Shown in pieces: positions 35,867 to 43,732 of a DNA stretch of 64,000 bases. A model generated the notes under the pieces. It saw nothing but the letters and a program-made list of their open reading frames with translations, was not told the origin of the DNA and did not search any database. Source of the stretch: Diogma glabrata. Its lineage: Eukaryota > Arthropoda > Insecta > Diptera > Cylindrotomidae. Position 1 is the first letter of the stretch, and every line of letters starts with the position of its first letter. The stretch lies in contig OY856188.1 in assembly GCA_963693315.1 (NCBI GenBank), positions 246,587,666-246,651,665 of the forward strand, in the 5' to 3' direction. The position numbers were made by a program, and so were the translations under genes.

Positions 35867-36808
35867 ATGAGTAACTGTAAAGTTTGTAACGTTAAAATAG
35901 ATCGGTACTCAAAAAATATACAGTGTACTCACTGCCAAAATTTATTTCATATGGTTTGTGAGAGTGTGAACGAGAATATTAAAACTATCTGGAAATGCCA
36001 TGCATGCCTTCCAATTGACACTGAAAAACACGATCAATTTGGTGTGAAAAATTCAAATCAGACTATTGCAGCTGCATTAGCGGCGGTTAAAACAGATATT
36101 GAAGCGCTGCAAACTAAACAGAAGGAATGTTGGACATCGTTAAAAGTGCTAGATGAAATTAAAACTCAACAAAAACAATTTGGGGAAACCTTGATATCTG
36201 TGAGCTCTCAGTTGGATGGTATTCTACTTTTGGAATCCAAGGTAAATGTAAATGAACGTAAAATAGCTGGCTTGGAAAAGGAGAATTATACGATTAAAAC
36301 TAGATTGGAAGCCTCAGAAAAGCGATGTGATCTCCTGGAAAAACAAAGTTACTCCTCCATGATCCAGATTTATGGTGTACCACAAGCCAAGCAGGAAAAC
36401 ATACTTCAAATTGTGATAAATATTCTGAACTTTGTCCAATGTCCAACCTCAATCAACGATATTAAACATGTATACCGTAATAAATCTAAATCAATCATCA
36501 AACCAATTACGGTAGAATTTCATTCTACTATAAGAAAGCATCAGGTTTTACGTGTTTTAAAAGTTAAAAAAACATTGAATGCCAAGGATATTGGATTTGT
36601 ACAGGATTCGAAAATAATTCTAACTGATTATTTACCATCACATAAGAAAAGTTTGTTATATGAAGCTAAAAGTGTATTACAAAAAGAAGACGATCCAAAC
36701 CGTTATGAATTTGTATGGGCTAACTACGGCAACATATATTGTAAAAAATGTGAAAAGAGTGATGTCATTAAAATTTCATCATCAATTGACTTGTACAATA
36801 TAAAGTGA
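35867..36808 (+). CDS. LINE ORF1 protein: PHD-like finger, coiled coil, FP-type RNA-binding domain
   Basis: An intact frame of about 313 residues from ATG 35867; the upstream in-frame TTG is not needed. LINE ORF1 proteins bind the element RNA and accompany it to the target. Residues 1-50 hold a Cys/His finger of PHD type: CKVC, CTHC, FHMVC with the His, then CHAC. A Gln/Lys/Glu-rich coiled-coil region follows (about residues 60-160, ending near ASEKRCDLLEKQ). From about residue 165 an RRM-like domain of the baculovirus FP/LINE ORF1 type begins with MIQIYGVPQAKQENI. It continues through an FP C-terminal region (LTDYLPSHKKSLLYEAK, YEFVWANYGNIYCKK). ORF2 starts 200 bases downstream. This domain order is known from CR1/Daphne/Crack-like LINEs. 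The frame is open although its ORF2 is deleted. Confidence 0.85.
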   Translation: MSNCKVCNVKIDRYSKNIQCTHCQNLFHMVCESVNENIKTIWKCHACLPIDTEKHDQFGVKNSNQTIAAALAAVKTDIEALQTKQKECWTSLKVLDEIKTQQKQFGETLISVSSQLDGILLLESKVNVNERKIAGLEKENYTIKTRLEASEKRCDLLEKQSYSSMIQIYGVPQAKQENILQIVINILNFVQCPTSINDIKHVYRNKSKSIIKPITVEFHSTIRKHQVLRVLKVKKTLNAKDIGFVQDSKIILTDYLPSHKKSLLYEAKSVLQKEDDPNRYEFVWANYGNIYCKKCEKSDVIKISSSIDLYNIK

Positions 36809-37007
36809 TTTGTATAAGTATAACTTTTTCATTATTAGAATTTTGATTGTATATTTACTTCTTGATTTAATTTACTTTTGATTTAACTAACTGAATTTTA
36901 TTAAAACAATTCCCTAAAAGTCAATTAAACTTAGATTTATAATTATCTTTTTATAGTCGAACGGTTATTTATATATTTGATTTTTGATTTTATATTTTAG
37001 ATAATTT

Positions 37008-38285
37008 ATGGATATATATTATCAGAACTGCAGAGGAATGAAAACAAAGCTACTGGATATTAAACTGGCTATTCTTCAAAATGATTTTAATATTATTTGT
37101 TTAACGGAAACCTGGCTTAATGATAACATATTTGATAGTGAGTTTATTGATAGCAGGTATGTAATAATTAGGAAGGACAGAAATCTGGCAAAGTGCAAAA
37201 AACATGATGGGGGTGGAACTTTGATTGCGATAAAAAGAAATTTTCAATTTACTGAATTGCAGTATGGTGATAATGATCATTTGTATGATAACGTTTGGGT
37301 AAAAATTAAACTCCAAAGTTTTGATTTAATAATTGGTACTTTTTATATATCTCCAAAAGCCAAATATGAGCATTATGAACTTTACTTAAATTCTGTGGTC
37401 GATCTAACAAATGGTGATTTTCCTAATGCTAAGTTCATTATTTTGGGTGATTTTAACCTTTCTGGAATTATATGGAATTCAAATCAGGATCAGTACATGT
37501 ATCCACACAGTAACGAAGGTCGTATCTCTGACCTATTTCTTCAAACGCTTGATTTGATTGATTTCAAACAAATAAACGGTATTCATAACAATTATGGTAA
37601 AATCCTGGATTTAGTGTTGACAAATATCTCTCCTAGTTTAATTAATGTAGAATCCGCGACAAATGCTATATCCAAAATTGACTTGTACCATCCTGCCCTG
37701 CAAATTTATTTTCAAAATATGGGTTCAAAGTTTCATTCCGAATATAGTTGCAGCTCAGTAAACTTTGAAACTTTAAATTATGATTTAGTTAAGGAAAAAT
37801 TAGTTGTGACTGATTGGGAGAAGCTTTTCGCTAGCTCTAATGTAGATGAGTGCGTAGACTTGCTTTATACTATAATAAATAGTGTAATTCTTGAAACTAG
37901 GACAATAAAACAAAAACCCATGAAAATGAAATATCCTTTCTGGTACACACGGTATCTCATTAAGCTAATCAAACTTAAATCAAAATTTCACTCCAGATAT
38001 AAAATTTATAAGGATAAGACTGACTATGTGGTATTCTCGTTTCTTCGCAAAAAAATAAAAAAGGAAGTATCGATTTGTTTTCGTAATTATATGGATAGAG
38101 TAGAAAAGTCTATTTATGAAAATCCAAAGAATTTTTGGTATTATACAAACTCCTTAAAATCTTCAAAAAAATATCCTTTTATAATGATTTTAAACGACAA
38201 ACAATCTAGTGACTCTACCGAAATCAGCAATCTTTTTGCAGAACATTTTTCTTCGGTTTATGAAATGGGTTTTGACTTAAACTAA
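37008..38285 (+). CDS. LINE ORF2, endonuclease part only (truncated by deletion)
   Basis: A 425-codon frame from ATG 37008. It encodes the apurinic-type endonuclease that nicks target DNA: YYQNCRGM (start, with the conserved Asn), CLTETWL (catalytic Glu), GGGTLIAIK, LGDFNLSG (Asp and Asn) and an SDH-like position altered to DLYHP. The linker that leads into the reverse transcriptase follows, ending at NLFAEHFSSVYE. The frame then runs out at a TAA at 38283-38285 because the first part of the RT is deleted. Without RT the product cannot retrotranspose on its own. Confidence 0.85.
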   Translation: MDIYYQNCRGMKTKLLDIKLAILQNDFNIICLTETWLNDNIFDSEFIDSRYVIIRKDRNLAKCKKHDGGGTLIAIKRNFQFTELQYGDNDHLYDNVWVKIKLQSFDLIIGTFYISPKAKYEHYELYLNSVVDLTNGDFPNAKFIILGDFNLSGIIWNSNQDQYMYPHSNEGRISDLFLQTLDLIDFKQINGIHNNYGKILDLVLTNISPSLINVESATNAISKIDLYHPALQIYFQNMGSKFHSEYSCSSVNFETLNYDLVKEKLVVTDWEKLFASSNVDECVDLLYTIINSVILETRTIKQKPMKMKYPFWYTRYLIKLIKLKSKFHSRYKIYKDKTDYVVFSFLRKKIKKEVSICFRNYMDRVEKSIYENPKNFWYYTNSLKSSKKYPFIMILNDKQSSDSTEISNLFAEHFSSVYEMGFDLN

Positions 38286-39135
38286 ACGTGAATACCTTTT
38301 ATATGCAGACGACTTAAAATTGTTTTGGTCAATTCGATCGGTTACGGACTGTTTGAAACTTCAATATGATATTGAGTCGTTAAATGATTGGTGTGTAGTA
38401 AACGAACTACCACTGAATTTGGATAAATGTTTTATAATGACCTTTACGCGTAAAATCAATAAAGTCTTTTTTAACTACAAAATTAAAAATTTTTCACTTG
38501 AGAGAGTTGAAAGTATGCGTGATCTTGGTGTTATTTTTGACAGCAAATTAAAGTTTAACGATCACATAGAAAATATTTTAAAGAGATCTTTTCAGATGTT
38601 AGGTTTTATAATGCGCAGAGGAAAGGAGTTTAGTGAACCAAATATTTTTATTACATTATTTAATTCAATAGTTCGCTCTATATTGGAGTATGGATCAATC
38701 ATTTGGGCTTCGTTCTATGATATTTATTCCCTTAAAGTTGAGCGAGTTCAGCGGGTTTTCACGAGATTCTTATTCCGTAAATTTAAGTTACAGATACCAA
38801 CTACATATAAAAATCGTCTTATGCACTTTCGTATGTTTAGTCTGGAATCAAGACGCATCATTGCCAGTGAAACGTTACTTTTTAAAATAATAAATAATAT
38901 TATTGATACTGATGTCATAAGATACATTAATTTTTATGCTCCCGCTTACAATACTAGGCTAAATCAATTATTTCTACCAGTGGCGGCCAAAACAAACTTA
39001 GGTTTTGCTTCTCCACTAAGTCTTATGCAAAATAATCATAACCAGTTTTTTATCGACTTGGATTTGTTTTCAACCTCTGTTGGTGTTTTTAAGACACAAT
39101 TAAAACATAGTTTGGACAATTATATAATAACTTAG
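38284..39135 (+). pseudogene. LINE ORF2, C-terminal part of reverse transcriptase
   Basis: In a different frame from the endonuclease part, the sequence resumes inside the RT at LLYADDLKLFW, which carries the catalytic YADD box (about 38300). It continues through the thumb-like segment with CFIMTFTRK, the MRDLGVIFDSKLKF block, and ILEYGSIIWASFY near 38690. It ends with the usual C-terminal region at a TAG after LDNYIIT. RT blocks 0-4, including the first catalytic Asp, are missing between 38280 and 38290. Judging from family length, the deletion removed roughly 0.8-0.9 kb (inference). The rest is intact, so the deletion is fairly recent. Confidence 0.9.
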
Positions 39136-39249
39136 TGTAAGAGTAGTTTATTTTAGTAAAATCTCTACTGAATTGAATTGAAATTTGTATTAATATGTAG
39201 AATCAATTAGTTACAGTTTGAAAGGTGGTTTATATAAATTATTATTATA

Positions 39250-39285
<36 letters not shown>

Positions 39286-39400
39286 TTATTAATGAAATTC
39301 GAAATGTATCATTATTGTAAATTGTAGTAGCATATTATTGGGTTTTTACCTGTTTGCTACTCTAGTTTGTATAAAAATAAAAAATAAAATAAAATAAAAG
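39136..39400 (+). other. LINE 3' UTR and A-rich tail
   Basis: Noncoding 3' end with a long T tract (39257-39283) and an A-rich tail of aaaat units ending near 39399. The tail of simple repeats fits CR1/Jockey-like LINEs. No target duplication was recognised around the element. Confidence 0.65.
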
Positions 39401-40137
39401 ATTATATGAACATGAAGATTATACTATGTAAGAAATTTAGATAATGTAAGAAGGGTATCCTAATCTACGAAGCCTCTTTGGCAGTTCCAGTTTAGTTTTT
39501 GTTAGATTCTTAATCTGATGCTTCACGGGCGTTTATACATCTGGAGAAAAATTTTATCTAATAAGTCTGCAAGACGGTTAGTTTTAAATAAACGACAAGG
39601 CAAATACTTTTAAACTAATTGGTTTTCTTCTCTATTTTTTTCAGATTTCAATTTGCATACAGGCCTGTCTTTCAGTTATTCAACTAAATGGAAATATGCC
39701 CAAAAACAATTTTGAAAAACACTTATGTTCGATTTCAACCATTTTTAGTTAGAACAAAACCAACTAAATCAAAAATTTGAGTTTTGATAAGAATTTTCTA
39801 AATAATTATTCGTCATTTTTAATTTTTGTAAATGTTTAAATTTTTTTCTTAAATAAATAAATGTACATATAGTTAATTATGTTTATAGTTGCTTGAAAGA
39901 AAACAGTCAAAAGTAAAATGTATTTGAAATCATTTTTGTGTTTAAACCTAAACTTTTAAATCATTTACATCAAGAGTTAAAATTAGTAATAAATTCTTAA
40001 AATAAACAATGTACCTAAATTTTTTTTAAATAAATAAAGCTCAGCTTAGTAAAAATAAATGTATTTATGCTTCACATGCATATAATGTTATTATAAAGTC
40101 TTGGATACGCGATATATAAACGCATCCATAAAAACCG

Positions 40138-40174
40138 GGGCGTTATGAGAGGGCATTATGAATTCATAACGCCC
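40138..40174. other. Left inverted pair of candidate recombinase sites
   Basis: GGGCGTTAT (40138-40146) and its exact inverse ATAACGCCC (40166-40174), spaced by 19 bases that include an EcoRI-like gaattc. The same nonamer and close variants occur four times on the other side of the gene. Confidence 0.5.
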
Positions 40175-40201
40175 GCTCTTAATACACTAAAATAATATTT
40201 T

Positions 40202-40237
40202 AAACTTCAAAATGTTTATCCTCATGGCATACTAGAC
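40202..40237. repeat. 36-bp direct repeat flanking the recombinase gene, copy 1
   Basis: A block starting aaacttcaaaatgtttat and continuing to ctcatggcatactagac. Similar blocks lie at 41551-41585 and 41643-41678 in the same orientation, on the other side of the gene. Confidence 0.75.
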
Positions 40238-40349
40238 AGTTTGTTTTTGTCGTAAATTGTATTTTTGCTTTTAATTTAAAAAGTTTTAAAAAATGTTTAT
40301 TAATTAATAATTTTTATTCAAATTAAATCAAAATTTTCAATACACAATG

Positions 40350-41507
40350 TTACTTTTCGAAGTAAAAATGGCAATTTTCAAACTTGCCAGAAAAATCAAC
40401 AGATTTACTGGAAAGATTGTCCGATACAGTTATCATTTTATTTGATATGGGGTAGGTTGATGATGTTGATGGTTGTTCTTGAACATTCGAGATGATTTCA
40501 AAACTAGAAATAGCACTTGTTTCTCCTTCAAATGAACCTACAGCACTTGCAATCATGTTGGAAATTCTATTTTTCGAAGTGATGCTTTCTTCTATGTAGC
40601 CTTGTGCTACAGTGTCACTCTTCCATTTGCCGTGCAATTTAAGAGTTTCGAAAGACGCACCCCCCTCAATTAAGAGAGTAGACGAAGTGCGTCTCAAACA
40701 ATGACCAGTAAACTGGTGAGGGTTTTCTAGTTTTAAGAACTTAGCAATAGTGTTTGGAACACTGCCTATCGTATTTTTTCCAACTGGTTGCATTGTACAC
40801 TTTCTGTTTCTATATGTAAGAAAAAAACGTGTCCCATTTGTTTTATTTGGCCTTAAATTCATATATTGTCGGACTATTTTCAGAGCACCCATTTCTTCTT
40901 CATCTATGATTGTAAAGCCTTTTGACGTACCTGTTTTAGTTTCTGGCACTTTTACAATCAAAACGGAACCTTTATCAGTTACATCCTCAACTGACATTTT
41001 TACCATTTCGTCTCTTCTTAAGCCTCCAAAGACTCCGTAGCCAAAACTACCTTATGCAACAGATAAACGTCATCCAGAGCATCTTTTATGAAAGCCATAA
41101 CCTGATTGCCGGTTAAAACTTGAGATTTTTTTGGCGTATAACCTCTTGATTTTGTTTTTAAAACGAAAGCAATTGGTTATATTTTGAAATATCAATTTTT
41201 TCGTAAACTGGTAGATTTTAAAATGGAGTATTTGGTCCACAGTGAATTCGGGGTATACTTTTCAGACAAAATAAAAAATTGAATTAATAAATTTACTTAT
41301 TAAAATGTATAAACAAATTAGAATTACCAATTCTTGAAAGTATGCTAACATCACATTTTCATTCACTGCCTGTACTTTATTTCTTGATTTCCATGAACGA
41401 AAAATCCCGTAATCTTTATCATATTGTTGTTTGGATTTAATTGGCAATAAAGATTCCGTTGCTTTTTGAGCATTTTGCTTAATAAGCTCTGGCAATTGCA
41501 AATCCAT
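40350..41507 (-). pseudogene. Crypton-type tyrosine recombinase, one intron, frameshifted
   Basis: Tyrosine recombinases cut and rejoin DNA through a 3'-phosphotyrosine link. The minus strand begins with exon 1 (41507-41328, 60 codons): LPELIKQNAQKATESLLP, then the core-binding start SKQQYDKDYGIFRSW. A 70-bp GT-AG intron (41327-41258) follows. Exon 2 continues with YTPNSLWTKYSILKST, has frameshifts near 41215 and 41160, then KSRGYTPKKSQVLTGNQ. Another frameshift lies near 41055, just before the catalytic Arg in GGLRRDEMVKM. The last 218 codons (41006-40350) are open. They contain HCLRR (catalytic His and second Arg, about residues 133-137), LHGKW (Trp) and GYIEES with the nucleophilic Tyr. 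All RHRY residues are present. AATAAA on the minus strand lies at 40318-40313. Full length would be about 360 residues. The frameshifts suggest a dead copy, unless sequencing errors explain them. Confidence 0.85.
41258..41327 (-). other. Predicted 70-bp intron of the recombinase gene
   Basis: Begins gtaatt directly after codon 60 (FQEL) and ends in a T-rich tract followed by gaaaag. Removing it joins FQEL to YTPNSLW in frame (phase 0). Reading through the intron meets a stop. Confidence 0.65.
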
Positions 41508-41550
41508 TATTGTTTAGGACTAATTCAGAGTTCTGATGAATAATTATTTG

Positions 41551-41585
41551 AAACTTCAAACTGTTTTTTCTCATGGCAAACTACG
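41551..41585. repeat. 36-bp direct repeat, copy 2
   Basis: aaacttcaaactgttttttc followed by tcatggcaaactacg, matching the blocks at 40202 and 41643. It lies 45 bases upstream of the recombinase start codon, in the likely promoter. Confidence 0.7.
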
Positions 41586-41642
41586 CTACAAAATTTGGGA
41601 GAATTTGTTTATAGCAACGCACAAACAACAAATAATTAATTT

Positions 41643-41678
41643 AAACTTCAAAATATTTATTTTCTTGGCATACTGGGA
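41643..41678. repeat. 36-bp direct repeat, copy 3
   Basis: aaacttcaaaatatttattt followed by tcttggcatactggga. Nearest in sequence to the copy at 40202, on the opposite side of the gene. Confidence 0.75.
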
Positions 41679-41769
41679 TTCATTTGTATTTTTTTGCATA
41701 GCAATATAGACTAACAAATTAAATTCTTTCTTAGTTTTTAGCTTATTAAGTGAAGCATAAAATCTTGTA

Positions 41770-41900
41770 TGCACCACTGGCGTTATTGGGTATTACGCCC
41801 ATCAAGCGACATCCATCCCTCGGGCCAAAGGCCCTCGGGCTAGATTACGTCGCTTTCCGGGCGTAATAACCTACATAACGCCCTTGGTACATAAATAGCT
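41770..41900. mobile_element. GC-rich nested hairpin beside the recombinase (copy 4)
   Basis: Paired layers from outside in: ggcgttat (41779) with ataacgcc (41875), attacgccc (41792) with gggcgtaat (41859), gcgac with gtcgc, and the core CGGGCC-aaa-GGCCCTCGGG (about 41821-41839). The core differs from that of the element at 8857-11241 by one base in the loop. Termini are also alike (tacataaatagctatt here, tacataaataactatt there). Confidence 0.7.
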
Positions 41901-42640
41901 ATTATTTTTTATTAATTTTTTTTAAAACAAATTCACTATGAATAGCAAACACAATCAACATATTATGTAAGTATGGTTCATGCATATTGATGCGTTAATT
42001 ATAAATAACGACTATTAAATCATACAAAATAATGTTTGATTTATTTTCAAAGATTATGTTTATAATGTATAATTTGTACATTAGTCCGTATAATTCATTA
42101 AATGCCTTGCATAAATTCATCCCATAATAGTTTATGATTTATGCGGAGGAAGTATAAATATTATTTGTCAGATTTATAAAAATTTATTAAACGAAAATGC
42201 ATGATTTATGAAATTCGCCTCTTAGTTCTTTTTTACGCGGTCTTATGCATAATTTATACGGTCATATGCATAATATAAGCAATCATTTCTCTGGGTGTAT
42301 TACAATTAGTTTGATTTAAAATCAAACAAATCTTATTTTGCATATTATACATAAAATAAAATCGGAAATTTACAATTTCTATTTTTAATCCTTAATGGAT
42401 TTTCAAAATTACAACTATTGTGAAGAGTATATATATAAAAAAAAAACAAGAAATACTTAAATATGCTATATGAATCACAGAGATACATAAAATTATTCAC
42501 AAACCAAAAGGGTACAAACTTGAATAAACAACTAAATACTTATTTAAATTAGCAGTTAAGCCAGTCTAACTGAAGGAAAACACAGTCATTGAAAAAAATA
42601 TTGATAAATGCTAGTCTTTTGCCGAAAAATAATCATATAT

Positions 42641-42781
42641 AATATCACGAGTCGTCAAATAATAGTCGATTATTTTTCATAATCATTATTACGAATGTCA
42701 TTTGAGGTTTTTTTGACCTCAAATGGCATGAGTGGTAATGTTGAAAAATAATCGACTAATAATTTGATGACGAGTGGTATT
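42641..42781. mobile_element. Nested hairpin element (copy 5)
   Basis: Left end tatcacgagtcgtcaaat pairs with atttgatgacgagtggta. The next layer agtcgattatttttca pairs with tgaaaaataatcgact. An unpaired step follows and then the inner hairpin tgtcatttgaggt with acctcaaatggca around a seven-base loop (about 42696-42728). Same architecture as the others, with a less GC-rich core. Confidence 0.6.
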
Positions 42782-42918
42782 TAGCAGATAATTTTTTTTT
42801 GCTGTCAGATATTTTATTTTTCATTCATACAAACTATGGTATTTAAACAGTAGGCTTTGTTTTTACTGTCGGCAATTCTTCTTGTCGTCGATAATTTTGC
42901 TTTGTCGTTATGAAAATT

Positions 42919-43060
42919 CTTTGTTGTCATTTTTTCTTCTAACAAAATGAAATATAATTTTATCTTAGTAGGCGCAAATGCTATAAATTTGTAATTTATG
43001 TTTGACAAATAAACATAAACAAGCAATCATTTATGAATGAAAACGGACATTTTTATTATT
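42919..43060 (+). repeat. Direct repeat following hairpin copy 5
   Basis: Shares ctttgttgtca, the 'cttagtaggcgca' block, ataaatttgtaatttat, ataaacataaaca and atttatgaatgaaaacggac with 43439-43571. Identity is high across about 95 bases. No open frame is shared between the copies. Confidence 0.85.
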
Positions 43061-43224
43061 TGCAATTTTACATAATTTCTTATAAGCTGAATAATTTGTA
43101 GAAAAAACTTTATTTAGAAACTAATAATTATTATCTTTTAAATAAAATTATAATTTAAAAAAAATTATCTCATTAAATACCACTCTTCATTGAATTTTTT
43201 GTCTAAAATTTTTCAATTTTACTC

Positions 43225-43337
43225 ATTAAATTATTTTTAAGCAACACTGCTCAATCAAACCACTACTTAAACCACTCGTCCTTCGGACTCGTGGTTTATT
43301 GTGCGCTTTGATTCGCAGTGTTGCTAAATAATTTAAT
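43225..43337. mobile_element. Nested hairpin element (copy 6)
   Basis: Layers: attaaattattt with aaataatttaat, agcaacactgc with gcagtgttgct, aatcaaa with tttgatt, taaaccac with gtggttta. The core is TCC-ttc-GGA (43279-43287) flanked by CTCG/CTCG. Steps between layers are unpaired, as in the other copies. No coding sequence. Confidence 0.65.
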
Positions 43338-43438
43338 TCGTAAAATCAAAAAATTTTCGAAAAAATTTCAATGACTCGTGGTATTACAACCGACAATTTA
43401 ACGAACAGAAATAGTAACATTATTTCAAACAACATAAT

Positions 43439-43571
43439 CCTTTGTTGTCAAACAAAATTAAATATTATTTCTTCTTAGTAGGCGCATAAATGTTATAAAT
43501 TTGTAATTTATTTTTGATAAATAAACATAAACATGCAATCATTTATGAATGAAAACGGACATTTTTACTAT
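43439..43571 (+). repeat. Direct repeat following hairpin copy 6
   Basis: Second copy of the 42919-43060 unit. Both units follow a hairpin element and a cgtggtatt or gagtggtatt word, so hairpin plus unit appears to be duplicated as a block. Confidence 0.85.
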
Positions 43572-43732
43572 TAAATAATAATTAAGTTAAAATTAATATA
43601 TTAAGTAGGCGGAAAATATTCGAAAATATTCGCTGTTCCTTCCTAACAGAAAAAAATAATCGAAACAAATCGTTTTGATTTGCTAAAAAATAGTAAATGA
43701 AGCGTTTTGATTGGACCTTATTGAAACTTTTG

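Larger units (their letters stand above)
40065..41900. mobile_element. Crypton-like element with tyrosine recombinase and flanking inverted GGGCGTTAT sites
   Basis: The recombinase gene (41507-40350, minus strand) is enclosed by a shared inverted word: ttatgcttcac at 40065-40075 and gtgaagcataa at 41750-41760. GGGCGTTAT-type sites flank it: 40138 and, inverted, 40166 on the left; 41778, 41792 (inverted), 41859 and 41875 (inverted) on the right. The right side ends in a GC-rich nested hairpin and the terminus tacataaatagctatt (about 41889-41904). Exact ends are uncertain because Cryptons lack long TIRs. Confidence 0.6.
34636..42298. mobile_element. Inverted-terminus element containing a LINE and a Crypton-like element
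   Basis: acacccagagaaat begins at 34636 and its exact inverse atttctctgggtgt ends at 42298. Subterminal blocks at both ends are rich in cataaatcatgcataatt-like words in inverted arrangement. Subtracting the LINE (about 35.8-39.4 kb) and the Crypton-like element (about 40.1-41.9 kb) would leave roughly 2 kb of noncoding sequence. No target duplication was found, so the two ends could also be separate copies of one MITE. Confidence 0.55.
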
